Source of the DNA: Streptomyces sp. NBC_01381
Lineage (GTDB): Bacteria; Actinomycetota; Actinomycetes; Streptomycetales; Streptomycetaceae
Assembly (NCBI RefSeq): GCF_026340305.1
Contig: NZ_JAPEPI010000001.1
Span: 3,100,001-3,164,000 of the forward strand
Reading direction: 5' to 3'
DNA: 64,000 bases
Each line of letters starts with the position of its first letter. The first letter of the stretch is position 1. This document shows, piece after piece, positions 12,737-20,399 of this stretch. The notes beneath the pieces were generated by a model. It had not been told where the DNA came from. It saw only the letters and a program-made list of their open reading frames with translations, and searched no databases. A program made the position numbers and the translations under genes.

Positions 12737-13657
12737 AAAGAGCTGCGCACCCACCGCACCGAGAAACCCGTGGAACACCCCCGGATACAGCCGGACTTCG
12801 GCGCGGACGCCCGCCGCCCGCGAGGCGCCGCGCGTACGCGATCCCCTCGTCCCGCAGCGGATCGCAGTCCGCGAGGACGAAGAGCGCAGGGGGCAGCCCG
12901 GCGAGATCGGTCGCCAGACCGGGCGAGGCCGCTACCCGGTCGCCGCCCGGTCCGACGTACTGCTCCCAGTGCCACCGCATGTGCGCGGTGGTGTGGAAGA
13001 AGCCCGCCGCGTACGCGGACGCGGACACCGAATCGCTCTCGAAGCGATGGTCGAGGACGGGGTGGAGGAGAATCTGCGCGGCGACGGCGGGCCCCGCCCC
13101 GTCGCGGGCCCGCAGCGCGCAGGACGCCGCCAGGTTGCCCCCGCTGGAATCCCCGGCGACGACGATCCGCGCCGGATCGCAGCCCAGCTCACCGGTGTGG
13201 ACGGCGGCCCACCCCAGTACCGCGTACGCGTCGTCGGCGGCGGCCGGGAAGCGGTGCTCGGGCGCCCGCCGGTAGTCGGCGGAGACCACCACCGCCCCGG
13301 TCCTGACGGCGAGTTGACGGCACAGCCCGTCATGGGGTCCAGATTGCAGAGCACCCAGCCGCCGCCGTGGAAGAAGACGATGAGTGGCCGGTCCCGGCCG
13401 CCGTCCCCATCCCCGTCGTCGTAGATCCGCACAGAAACGGGAGTGGCCCGCTCTGTCACCGAGCGGACCGGCGGCACGGGCCGCAGGCCGAGCCCCGCCC
13501 GTGCGGCCGCCCGCAGGGCAGCCGCGTCCAGCGGTCCGTCGGCCGGTTCGGGGAACCCGGACGACATCGCGTCGCAGAGCCCGCGGGCGATCGGGGTCAG
13601 CGGGTCCGGTGCCCCCGGTGCCGCCGGGCCGTCCGGCGGAAGCGCAGCTGAACTCAT
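12704..13657 (-). pseudogene. Alpha/beta hydrolase (HSL-type esterase), frameshifted twice and C-terminally truncated
   Basis: The start (13657) overlaps the SDR stop in an ATGA junction. The oxyanion motif HGGGW is in the first frame. Right after NLDP the reading must shift by one base: minus-strand CCCC at 13334-13337 would need a fifth C. The second frame then shows VVVSADYRRAPEHRFPAA, the GDSSGG nucleophile elbow and the ADCDPLRDEG acid region. Near 12810-12812 one extra base must be skipped to recover LYPGVFHGF with the catalytic His, back in the original frame. The protein then runs into the 74-bp repeat and stops at 12704-12706, short of a normal C-terminus. Members of this family hydrolyse short-chain esters. 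Two offsetting indels could be sequencing errors, but the lost C-terminus argues for real decay. Confidence 0.75.
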
Positions 13658-14385
13658 CCCGCCGTCGACCCCCCGTCCACGGTGAACTCCGCCCCGGTGA
13701 CGTACGACGACGCGTCCGATGCGAGAAAGAGCACCAGCTCCCCGACCTCCTGCGGCCGCCCCATCCGCCCCAGCGGCAGATGCGACCAGTCCTTTCCTGC
13801 ACCGGAGACGGAAGAGATCATCGGGGTGTCGATCGCCCCGGGGTGCACGGAGTTGACCCGGACCCGGTACTTCGCCAGGTCGAGCGCGGAGGACCGGGTC
13901 AGACCCCGCAGCCCGAACTTCGTCGACCCGTACGCGGCGTGCCCCGGTATCCCGACAAGGCCCGCCGTCGATGAGACGTTCACGATCGAGCCGCCGCCCG
14001 CCTCCTTCAGCGCGGGCAGCACCGCCTGGATACCCAGGAAGGGGCCGAGCAGATTGACCCGGATCAGCGTCTCGAAGTTGTCGTACGTCTCGTTCTCCAC
14101 GGACGCCGTGCGCCACAGCGCGGCGTTGTTGACCAGGGCGTCAAGCCGGCCGAACGCGTCGAGGGAGCACGCCACGGCCGCCGCCCAGCTCTCCGCGTCG
14201 GTGACGTCATGACGTACGAAAAGACCTTGTTCCCCAAGGGACTTGGCGACCTCCCTGCCCTCCTCCTCGCGTACGTCCGTGACCACGACCCGCGCCCCGG
14301 CCTCGGCGAAGAGCCGGGCCTCCGCGGCGCCCTGGCCGCGTCCCGCGCCGGTGATCAGTACCGTCTTGCCGTCCATCGGGATCAC
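13654..14385 (-). CDS. Short-chain dehydrogenase/reductase (SDR)
   Basis: 243 residues, a classical SDR. The Rossmann cofactor motif TGAGRGQG is near residue 12, the NNAA segment is near residue 87, and the catalytic Ser...Tyr-x-x-x-Lys is seen as VNVSS and YGSTK. The acidic residue after the second beta strand (VVVTDVRE) suggests NAD(H) rather than NADP(H). The GTG start is preferred because AGGAGG lies just upstream; an in-frame ATG three codons later lacks it. It is the only fully intact enzyme between two broken genes, and is coupled to the esterase by ATGA. In related clusters this set (flavin monooxygenase, SDR, esterase) degrades cyclic ketones or steroid-like compounds, so the substrate is an alcohol or ketone by inference. 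Confidence 0.9.
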   Translation of the reverse strand: MIPMDGKTVLITGAGRGQGAAEARLFAEAGARVVVTDVREEEGREVAKSLGEQGLFVRHDVTDAESWAAAVACSLDAFGRLDALVNNAALWRTASVENETYDNFETLIRVNLLGPFLGIQAVLPALKEAGGGSIVNVSSTAGLVGIPGHAAYGSTKFGLRGLTRSSALDLAKYRVRVNSVHPGAIDTPMISSVSGAGKDWSHLPLGRMGRPQEVGELVLFLASDASSYVTGAEFTVDGGSTAG

Positions 14386-14386
14386 G

Positions 14387-14842
14387 TCACGCCTCCTGCG
14401 GGACGGGCCGGGATGTTCGCCTCGTGCAGCTTGGCGACCAGCTCTTCGCGGTCCTTGGCAAGGGCCGCCACGTGGTCAGCCGCCTCCTCGGTCTCGGCGT
14501 ACGAGGTCGGGGCGGGGCCGTTGCCGTACCAGTGCGCGATCGACTCCGCGAAGAAGCGCCGGCCGCGGGTGCCCAGGCGCAGGGCCAGGTCGGGGTCGTC
14601 CAGGACGATCGTCGGGCAGAGCGCGGAGAGGTGGTTGTTGACCTCGCCACCCAGGTCAGAAAGATCTCGGAGGCGCTCATGTGCACGTACTGGGTGAGGG
14701 AGTGATGCTCGACCGCCCAGACGCGGTCGAAGCCCATCTCCTCGGCGTAGACGGCCTGTTCGACGCAGTCGCGCAGCACCTGACGCTCGCGCTCGGGGGT
14801 CGGGTCGGCCAGCTGGGCCTCGAAGATCATGGAGAACTTCAT
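14387..14842 (-). pseudogene. LLM-class flavin-dependent monooxygenase remnant with large internal deletion
   Basis: The first ~65 codons are a typical luciferase-like N-terminus: MKFSMIFEAQLADPTPERE, then EEMGFDRVWAVEHHS and ASEIFLTWVAR. The family then normally continues for over 250 residues of beta/alpha barrel. Here the reading jumps at once to sequence that, in another frame, reads PTIVLDDPDLALRLGTRGRR, then FFAESIAHWYGNGPAPTSY and ELVAKLHEANIPARP. I recognise that as the late part of the same kind of protein. Most of the barrel is therefore missing and the end is out of frame, giving a nonfunctional relic. Promoter and palindrome upstream remain. Confidence 0.75.
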
Positions 14843-14871
14843 GGGTCTCCTCCGTGGTCGGTCACTTCAGC

Positions 14872-14888
14872 TATTTCTAATAGAAATA
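14872..14888. promoter_or_regulatory. Perfect 17-bp palindrome, likely PadR operator
   Basis: TATTTCTAATAGAAATA is fully symmetric around A14880 and strikingly AT-rich for this genome. It lies between the divergent LLM relic (start 14842) and padR-like gene (start 14939). Autoregulation of the PadR gene and repression of the catabolic genes is the simplest reading. Confidence 0.65.
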
Positions 14889-14938
14889 CTTCCAGCAGGC
14901 ATACATGGGCTCGGGAAGAGGATCCGTAGACTGCGGGC

Positions 14939-15556
14939 GTGGCGGAGGAGAAGAGCAAGGCGAAAGAGGGCACGCCGGACGGCGGGGCGGAGTTGCCCGC
15001 GCTGCCCGCGACCAGCTGGGCGGTGCTCGGACTGCTCTCCTTCGGCGAGGAGTTGTCCGGCTACGACCTCAAGAAGTGGTCGGACTGGTCGCTGCGCTTC
15101 TTCTACTGGAGTCCGTCCTTCAGCCAGATCTACAGCGAGCTGAAGCGTCTTGAGAAGGCCGGGTTCGCGACGTCGCGCATGATCGCGCAGGAGACCGGGA
15201 GCCGCGACAAGCGGGTCTACCGGATCACCGGCGAGGGGATGGACGCCGTACGCAGGTGGGCACGCGAGGCTCCCGTCGATCCACCCGTGCTCAAGCACGG
15301 GCCGATGCTGCGGATCTGGCTCGGGCATCTCCTCGAGCCGGAGCAGATGCGCGAAGTCCTCGCCCGGCACCGGGAGTTCGCCGAGACGATGCGGCAGCGC
15401 GCCGAGGTGGACATCGAGGGTGCGCGGACCGAAGCGGCGTGGGCGTATCCCACGCTCACCCTCAAGTGGGCCGAGCGTTACTACCGCTCCGAGCGCGACC
15501 TCGTCGACGGCATGCTCGCGGACATCGAGGAGCTGGAGAACGGTACGCGTCCGTAG
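14939..15556 (+). CDS. PadR-family transcriptional regulator
   Basis: 205 residues, GTG start. After a charged 24-residue lead comes the PadR winged helix: [21 protein letters not shown], then a recognition region [19 protein letters not shown], and a wing with [11 protein letters not shown]. The C-terminal half is the helical dimer domain of the Vir/PadR-s1 type. It is divergent from the decayed cluster and reads away from the AT-rich palindrome at 14872-14888. It probably once controlled that cluster and may still control the SDR. Ribosome site weak: only AAGAGGATCC is near, so a leaderless transcript is possible. Confidence 0.88.
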   Translation: MAEEKSKAKEGTPDGGAELPALPATSWAVLGLLSFGEELSGYDLKKWSDWSLRFFYWSPSFSQIYSELKRLEKAGFATSRMIAQETGSRDKRVYRITGEGMDAVRRWAREAPVDPPVLKHGPMLRIWLGHLLEPEQMREVLARHREFAETMRQRAEVDIEGARTEAAWAYPTLTLKWAERYYRSERDLVDGMLADIEELENGTRP

Positions 15557-15599
15557 GCGCGCCGGAAGTACACCAGCGGAGTCCAGGACGTCCGCCAGG

Positions 15600-15788
15600 T
15601 CGCACTCGTTCGTGGACGCCATGTACGCCGCCGACAAGGACGGCACCCCCATCGCGGGCCTGTACGCATCGGGCAACTGCTCGGCCGCCGTCATGGGCGA
15701 GACGTATCCCGGACCGGGCGCGACGATCGGCCCGGCCATGACGTTCAGCTGGGCGGCGGTCAACGACATCGCGGGCACCGCGGGCTGA
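15600..15788 (+). pseudogene. C-terminal fragment of an FAD-dependent (ketosteroid dehydrogenase-like) enzyme
   Basis: Some 60 codons in frame encode [20 protein letters not shown], then [20 protein letters not shown] and [10 protein letters not shown]. This is the FAD-closing end of the fumarate-reductase/3-ketosteroid-delta1-dehydrogenase superfamily, whose members normally exceed 500 residues. No start codon with a ribosome site and no earlier domains are present. It is 43 bases after the PadR stop, so the front of the gene was deleted. It supports a former ketone or steroid catabolic role for the cluster. Confidence 0.75.
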
Positions 15789-15880
15789 CCGGACCCCCGC
15801 CGCCGCACTCCCGTACCCTCGGCCCCCAGAACGGGCCTGCCCACTCCTGGGGGCCGACGGACGGGTGAGCGGAGCGGCAC

Positions 15881-16606
15881 ATGGGACCTGCGATCAGTCT
15901 GCGCAAGGTGGAAGAGGCGGCACCCGCCCTGGTCAGCCTCTACAAGAGCGCCGGAATCAGCCTCCACAAGCACGGACTTGAGGGCGAGCGTGCGGCCGTC
16001 TACCTCGTCATCGACTACTCCGGCTCCATGAAGCCGTACTACAAGGACGGCACCGTCCAGGCACTCGCCGACCGCGTCCTCGGCCTGTCCGCGCACCTCG
16101 ACGACGACGGCGTCGTGCCCACGGTCTTCTTCTCCACGGACGTCGACGCCGTCACGGAGATCGCCCTCGAACGCCACCACGGCCGGGTCGAAGAGATCGT
16201 CGCCGGGCTCGGTCACATGGGCAAGACCAGCTACCACCTGGCGATGGACGCCGTGATCGACCACTACGTGGACAGCGGCTCCACGGCGCCCGCCCTGGTC
16301 GTCTTCCAGACCGACGGCGGCCCCATCAACAAGCTCGCCGCCGAGCGGTACCTGTGCAAGGCGTCGAAGCTGCCGCTGTTCTGGCAGTTCATCGGCTTCG
16401 GTGACGCGAAGAGCAAGCAGTTCGACTACCTCCGCAAGCTCGACGAACTCGCCGTCCCCGCCAAGCGCACCGTCGACAACGCGGGCTTCTTCCACGCGGG
16501 CCACGATCCCCGCGCCGTCCCGGACGACCGCCTCTACGACCAGCTGGTGGGGGAGTTCCCGGCGTGGCTCGCGGCGGCGCGGACGCAGGGGATCGTGACC
16601 GCCTGA
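15881..16606 (+). CDS. VWA-domain protein of the TerF/TerY type
   Basis: 241 residues, nearly all one von Willebrand A domain. The metal-ion-dependent adhesion site is seen as DYSGS (Asp45, Ser47, Ser49) with a second motif around TDGGP. The N-terminus (SLRKVEEAAPALVSLYKSAG) is the usual lead-in of the C-terminal VWA part of TerF-like proteins in tellurite-resistance-type gene sets. No signal peptide, so cytoplasmic. GGAG lies 7 bases before the ATG. It stands alone here, with no terABCDE genes nearby. Actinomycetes often have such solo copies. Role unknown beyond Mg-dependent protein binding. Confidence 0.88.
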   Translation: MGPAISLRKVEEAAPALVSLYKSAGISLHKHGLEGERAAVYLVIDYSGSMKPYYKDGTVQALADRVLGLSAHLDDDGVVPTVFFSTDVDAVTEIALERHHGRVEEIVAGLGHMGKTSYHLAMDAVIDHYVDSGSTAPALVVFQTDGGPINKLAAERYLCKASKLPLFWQFIGFGDAKSKQFDYLRKLDELAVPAKRTVDNAGFFHAGHDPRAVPDDRLYDQLVGEFPAWLAAARTQGIVTA

Positions 16607-16611
16607 CCCCT

Positions 16612-16631
16612 GCTCCGCGCGCGCCCGGAGC
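16612..16631. terminator. Short hairpin between convergent genes
   Basis: GCTCCG/CGGAGC with an 8-base loop sits in the 27-base gap between the VWA and phosphatase stops. It could serve both directions. No T-run. Confidence 0.45.
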
Positions 16632-16633
16632 GC

Positions 16634-17581
16634 CTAGTCGACCATCCGCTCCCGCAGCGCGAGTATCGTCCGCGCGTCGAGCCCAAGTCCCTTGCGCAGA
16701 TAGCCGTCGAGGCTCCCGTACTGCTTCTTCACCTCGTCGAGCGAGGCCTCCAGATATCCGGTGCGGACCTCCTGGAGCGGGATCAGCAGATCGGGATTCT
16801 GCATCATCCCGCTCTGCTTGAGGCTCTCGCGCACCTTCGCGTCGTACGCGGCCCGATAGGTGTTGGACGCCAGATAGTCGCCCACGGCGGTGCGCTCGGG
16901 GACGCCGATGGCGCGAAGGAGCAGATAACTCGTCCAGCCGGTACGGTCCTTGCCCGACGTGCAGTGGTAGAGCAGCGGCGCCGCGTCGCCGCCCCGCGCG
17001 ATGTCGCGCAGTGTCGCCGCGAACTGCGCGCGGTTGGTGCCGTCGGTGACGAAGGTGCGGTAGACGTCGCGCATGAAGGCGTCCGCCTTGCCGTTGCCGA
17101 GCATCTCCTCCTGTTTGACGGGGTCCTTGGAGCCGATCACGGTCATCAGCATGGTGAAGAGACCGTTGTCGTTCACCGCACGGGAGGTCGCGCTGAGCCC
17201 GGCGGGCAGCCGGTCGGCGCCGTCGTATTTGACCTCGGCCGGCACCCGGAAGTCGACGACCTTCTTCAGGCCGAGCTTGGCGAGGGTGCCGACGTCGGCG
17301 TCGGTCAGCTTGGCCAGGGCGTCGGCACGGAAGACCCGGCCATAGCGCACCCGGTCCCCGTCGTAGGTCCGGTAGCCGCCCAAGTCTCTTGCGTTGACGG
17401 CTCCTTGGAGCGGGATCTGGCGTACGCCGTCGGATGCGGGGCGGGGGTGGTGCGGGGCGTGCCGGGCGGTGTCGCGCCCGGGGGCCGTGGGCTCGGCGTG
17501 AGCCGTCCAGGCGGGCAGGGTGCCCAGGGCGATCGCGGAGATCGCGACGCCGACTGCTGTGCGCGTGCGGGCGATGTGCAT
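16634..17581 (-). CDS. Secreted tyrosine/serine protein phosphatase (PF13350 type)
   Basis: 315 residues with a Sec-type signal peptide cut near residue 29 (TAHA-EP). The catalytic P-loop is HCTSGKDRTGW with Cys207 as nucleophile and Arg213, the CX5R signature of the Tyr_phosphatase3 family (MptpB/LipA-like). An early VNARDLGGYRTYDG segment and VDFRVPAEV match the same family. It acts outside the membrane, on phosphotyrosine or phosphoinositide by family. The start is supported by AAGGCGG upstream. A TetR-like inverted repeat and a second palindrome sit in the upstream region. Confidence 0.9.
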   Translation of the reverse strand: MHIARTRTAVGVAISAIALGTLPAWTAHAEPTAPGRDTARHAPHHPRPASDGVRQIPLQGAVNARDLGGYRTYDGDRVRYGRVFRADALAKLTDADVGTLAKLGLKKVVDFRVPAEVKYDGADRLPAGLSATSRAVNDNGLFTMLMTVIGSKDPVKQEEMLGNGKADAFMRDVYRTFVTDGTNRAQFAATLRDIARGGDAAPLLYHCTSGKDRTGWTSYLLLRAIGVPERTAVGDYLASNTYRAAYDAKVRESLKQSGMMQNPDLLIPLQEVRTGYLEASLDEVKKQYGSLDGYLRKGLGLDARTILALRERMVD

Positions 17582-17633
17582 GTGGGGCCGCCTTCCATTC
17601 GGTAGCGGTCGCTCATGGCCACTCGTCGTTCAA

Positions 17634-17653
17634 CCAACCAAGCGATTGTTTGG
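17634..17653. promoter_or_regulatory. TetR-like inverted repeat upstream of the phosphatase gene
   Basis: CCAACCAA-GCGA-TTGTTTGG is an 8-bp inverted repeat with one mismatch. The CAAGCGnTTG centre is common in TetR-family operators. It begins 52 bases upstream of the phosphatase start. No tetR gene is in the window. Confidence 0.45.
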
Positions 17654-17725
17654 CCGAAGGTAACGGGGCGTCCGTGCAGGGGGAAGGCGTGTGCGGCGAC
17701 TATCTGACGGGTCGTTGCTCTCGCG

Positions 17726-17741
17726 GGTGACAGGTGTCACC
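17726..17741. promoter_or_regulatory. Perfect 16-bp palindrome between phosphatase and MarR genes
   Basis: GGTGACA-GG-TGTCACC, symmetric arms of 7 bp. It lies 41 bases after the marR stop on the minus strand and ~145 bases upstream of the phosphatase. It could be an operator for the phosphatase promoter or a minimal hairpin ending marR transcription. Confidence 0.4.
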
Positions 17742-17782
17742 GCGATGTAAAGAGTGCCCCCGTATGGGCCCTTCGGTGTCCG

Positions 17783-18301
17783 CTACTCGGCGAGCCGTGC
17801 GGTCGCCCGGCGCTGGCGCTCGGTCGCCCCTTGGAGGAAGCGGATCACGGTCTCCAGTTCATCGACCGTGAACTCCTCGCAGAGTTCGTCCACTTCGCGC
17901 TTCCAGTCCTCGAAGATGCCGGCCAGGTCGGCGAGCTTCTCGCGGCGGATCTCGATGAGCACCCGCCGCTTGTCGGTGGGGTGCTTGACCCTGCGGACGA
18001 AGCCCTTGCCTTCCAGGCGGTCCACGAGGCCGGTCACCGAGGCCGGGGCGAGCGTGGTCCGCTCGGCAAGCTCCTTCGCGGTGAGCGGGCCGCCGCGCTC
18101 AAGCAGGTCGAGGGTCTTGTTCTCGGTGGCGCTGAGGCCCTGCCGGGCGGCGACGGCGGAGTGGAACATCACCGTCACCGCGCTGTTCTCGCGCCCGGCG
18201 GCGGTCAGACGCTCCAGGACGTGGGCGCGCCCGTCCCGACGCCTGGTCTTCGCGTCCTCGCTGCTGCTGCCGGTGTCGTCGATGCCGTCGATGCCGCTCA
18301 T
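17783..18301 (-). CDS. MarR-family transcriptional regulator
   Basis: 172 residues from ATG 18301. A disordered polar N-terminus of ~25 residues precedes the MarR winged helix: LSATENKTLDLLERGGPLTA, the recognition helix LAPASVTGLVDRLEGKGFV, and the wing HPTDKRRVLIEI. The C-terminal helices form the dimer domain. It is divergent from the efflux gene. Two near-perfect operator copies fill the shared promoter region, as expected of an autoregulated efflux repressor. The long open frame running on upstream of this start is antisense to the efflux gene and is not real. Confidence 0.9.
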   Translation of the reverse strand: MSGIDGIDDTGSSSEDAKTRRRDGRAHVLERLTAAGRENSAVTVMFHSAVAARQGLSATENKTLDLLERGGPLTAKELAERTTLAPASVTGLVDRLEGKGFVRRVKHPTDKRRVLIEIRREKLADLAGIFEDWKREVDELCEEFTVDELETVIRFLQGATERQRRATARLAE

Positions 18302-18320
18302 GGGGTGACCGTAGCAAATA

Positions 18321-18392
18321 TTTAGTTCGGGCGAACGAAAGACTTGCGATCGCCTTCCGGCCCGTGCAAGTCTTTCGTTAGGCCGAACGAAA
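18321..18392. promoter_or_regulatory. Two MarR operators in the marR/efflux divergent promoter
   Basis: Site 1 (18321-18340, TTTAGTTCGGGCGAACGAAA) and site 2 (18373-18392, TTTCGTTAGGCCGAACGAAA) are each near-perfect 20-bp palindromes and resemble one another. Their centres are 52 bp apart, about five helical turns. A 13-bp inverted repeat (18334-18346 with 18367-18379) links them and could also let the two sites pair. Confidence 0.75.
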
Positions 18393-18430
18393 TAAATCCG
18401 CGGCCCACCTCTGGAGCCCCTGGAGCCGAC

Positions 18431-19871
18431 ATGACAGCGACCCTCACCACCGATGCGCCCGCCCTGGGCGCGACACCCCACCCCCGACGCTGGGCGGCCG
18501 CCGCCGTGATGATGGTCGCCGCGCTGATGGACCTGCTCGACGTGACGATCGTCAACGTCGCGATCCCGTCCATGGGCCGCGACCTCGGCGCCTCCGAGAG
18601 CGCCCTGCAGTGGATCGTCTCCGCGTACCTCCTCGGTTTCGCCGCGACGCTGATCGTCGCCGGACACCTGGGCGACCGCTACGGCCGCAAGGTCCTCTTC
18701 CTGGCCGGCACGGCGGGCTTCGGCCTCGCGAGCCTGGGCTGCGGGATCGCCCAGTCGCCCGGCCAGCTGGTCGCCGCGCGTGCCGTGCAGGGCGTCATGG
18801 CCGCCCTGCTCATGCCGCAGGTGCTCGGCTCGCTGCGGACGCTCTTCCAGGGCAAGGAGCGGGGCGCCGCCTTCGGGATGTACGGCGCCGTGGCGGGGTT
18901 CGCCTCCGCCATCGGCCTGCTCCTCGGCGGCGTACTGACCGACGCCGATCTCTTCGGCCTCGGCTGGCGCTCGGTGTTCCTGGTGAACCTGCCCGTGGCG
19001 GCCGCGACGTTCGTGGCCGGGTTCTTCCTCGTGCCGGCCACGCGCGAGCGGTCCGCGGGACGCCCCGACGTCATCGGCAGCCTCGTCCTCGCCGCGGCGC
19101 TCGTCGCCGTCGTGCTGCCGCTGGTGCAGGGCCGGGCCAACGGCTGGCCGCTGTGGGGCTGGATCTGCATCGCGGCGGGCGTGCTCACCCTCATCGGCCT
19201 CGCGGTGGTCGAAGGCAGGCGCCGCTCGCACACGACCGTCCCGCTGCTGCCCTCCCGCGCCTTCCGGCTGCCCGCCTTCTCCGTCGGCGTCGTCGTACAA
19301 CTGCTCTTCGCCCTCGGCATGCAGGGCTTCTTCCTGGTCTTCGCGATCTGGCTGCAGGGCAGCGAGGGCTACACCCCCGATGCAGGCGGGCGTCGTGACC
19401 GTCGCCTTCTCCGTCGGCGGCTTCCTGACCGCGCCGGTCGCGGACCGGCTCGCGGCACGGTTCGGGCGGCTGGTCCTGGTCGCGGGGTCGCTCCTGATGG
19501 CGGGCGGCTTCGCCTGGGTCTGGTCGGCGGTCGCCGCGTCGAGCGAGCGGCACACCGGGGCGTGGCCGCTGGTGCCGGGTCTTGTGGTGGCCGGTGCCGG
19601 GCTCGGATTCCTCGTCGTACCGCTGGTGAACGTGGTCCTTTCCGCGGTGCCCGCCGACATCGCGGGCGGGGCGTCCGGGATCTTCTCCACGGCCCAGCAG
19701 TTCGGCGGCGCCCTGGGTGCGGCACTGATCGGCACGGTGTTCTTCGACCACGCCTCGTCGGGCCTGACCGAAGCACTCGGTACGGCGATGCCCTGGGTGG
19801 CCGCGGGCTTCGCGCTCTGCGCGGTGCTGTGCCTGGCCCTGCCCAAGCGAGCGGTGGCACCGGCGGAGTGA
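18431..19871 (+). pseudogene. DHA2-type (EmrB/QacA) MFS efflux transporter, single frameshift
   Basis: Frame 1 (ATG 18431, after the MarR sites) encodes about eleven helices with the family motifs LLDVTIVNVAIPSM and GHLGDRYGRKVL, then an antiporter-type region. After GSEGYTP the frame breaks: an extra G at 19379 puts the rest out of frame. The continuation MQAGVVTVAFSVGGF, then ADRLAARFGR and the last helices, runs intact to 19871. Reading through would give ~480 residues and 14 helices, the normal size. Either the transporter is dead or this is a one-base assembly error. Left as read, translation continues in the wrong frame to 19876. The family exports drugs by proton antiport. Confidence 0.8.
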
Positions 19872-19889
19872 GGTGAGTGGCGCAGGTCA

Positions 19890-19920
19890 CGCGGGCGGCC
19901 CGGAACAGGGGCCGCCCGCG
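19890..19920 (+). terminator. Efflux gene terminator
   Basis: Perfect 12-bp stem CGCGGGCGGCCC/GGGCCGCCCGCG with a 7-base loop, starting 14-19 bases after the possible stops. Confidence 0.85.
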
Positions 19921-19939
19921 GACGTGTTACCGTTATGTG

Positions 19940-19967
19940 TTGCAGTTTTGGTACCCATGAACAGGAT
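19940..19967 (+). promoter_or_regulatory. Candidate promoter of the cold-shock gene with long leader
   Basis: TTGCAG (19940-19945) and CAGGAT (19962-19967) are spaced 16 bp and match the Streptomyces vegetative consensus well. Transcription from about 19974 would give a ~128-nt untranslated leader before the cold-shock start codon, like the thermosensing leaders of other csp mRNAs. Confidence 0.5.
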
Positions 19968-20101
19968 GTGCGCCTGACGGGAATGCTCCGAAGGCGCATT
20001 GTTTGTTTTACCGGTCTTTCCGGGATGGGGGTCATTGCAGCGCTGGGATATCCGCAAAACCGCGGGGATCCGTACTCTGCCCCTGTCTTTAGGAGATTGA
20101 C

Positions 20102-20305
20102 ATGGCAACTGGCACCGTGAAGTGGTTCAACTCGGAAAAGGGCTTCGGCTTCATCGAGCAGGACGGCGGCGGCCCCGACGTCTTCGCCCACTACTCGAAC
20201 ATCGCGTCCTCGGGCTTCCGTGAGCTCGTCGAGGGTCAGAAGGTTTCCTTCGAGGTCACGCAGGGCCAGAAGGGCCTGCAGGCGGAGAACATCGTTCCCG
20301 CCTGA
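20102..20305 (+). CDS. csp: Cold-shock protein (CspA/CspB family)
   Basis: 67 residues, one complete cold-shock domain. RNA-binding motifs RNP1 (KGFGFI) and RNP2 (VFAHY) are both present, and the N-terminus [13 protein letters not shown] is diagnostic. It binds single-stranded RNA and DNA in the cytoplasm and opens secondary structure. A perfect AGGAG lies 6 bases before the ATG. A 15-bp terminator hairpin follows, separating it from the RNA helicase gene whose start is only 95 bases on, so the pair may be co-expressed by partial read-through. Confidence 0.97.
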   Translation: MATGTVKWFNSEKGFGFIEQDGGGPDVFAHYSNIASSGFRELVEGQKVSFEVTQGQKGLQAENIVPA

Positions 20306-20329
20306 TCTTCGTAGCACGCGAACCTCTTA

Positions 20330-20364
20330 GCCGGGGCCCGCACCCGAAAGGTGCGGGCCCCGGC
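20330..20364 (+). terminator. Strong hairpin between csp and the helicase gene
   Basis: A 15-bp perfect stem (GCCGGGGCCCGCACC at 20330-20344, complement at 20350-20364) with the loop CGAAA, then CTTGTGCTGT. It ends 35 bases before the helicase start codon. Confidence 0.9.
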
Positions 20365-20399
20365 TTGTGCTGTCACCAGGTCCAGGAAGGCATTTCCGT

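Noticed and set aside
18302..20317. A minus-strand frame joined upstream of the MarR gene
   Set aside because: Only the last 172 codons are MarR. The rest is antisense to the efflux and csp genes, and the MarR start is fixed by the operators and domain boundary.
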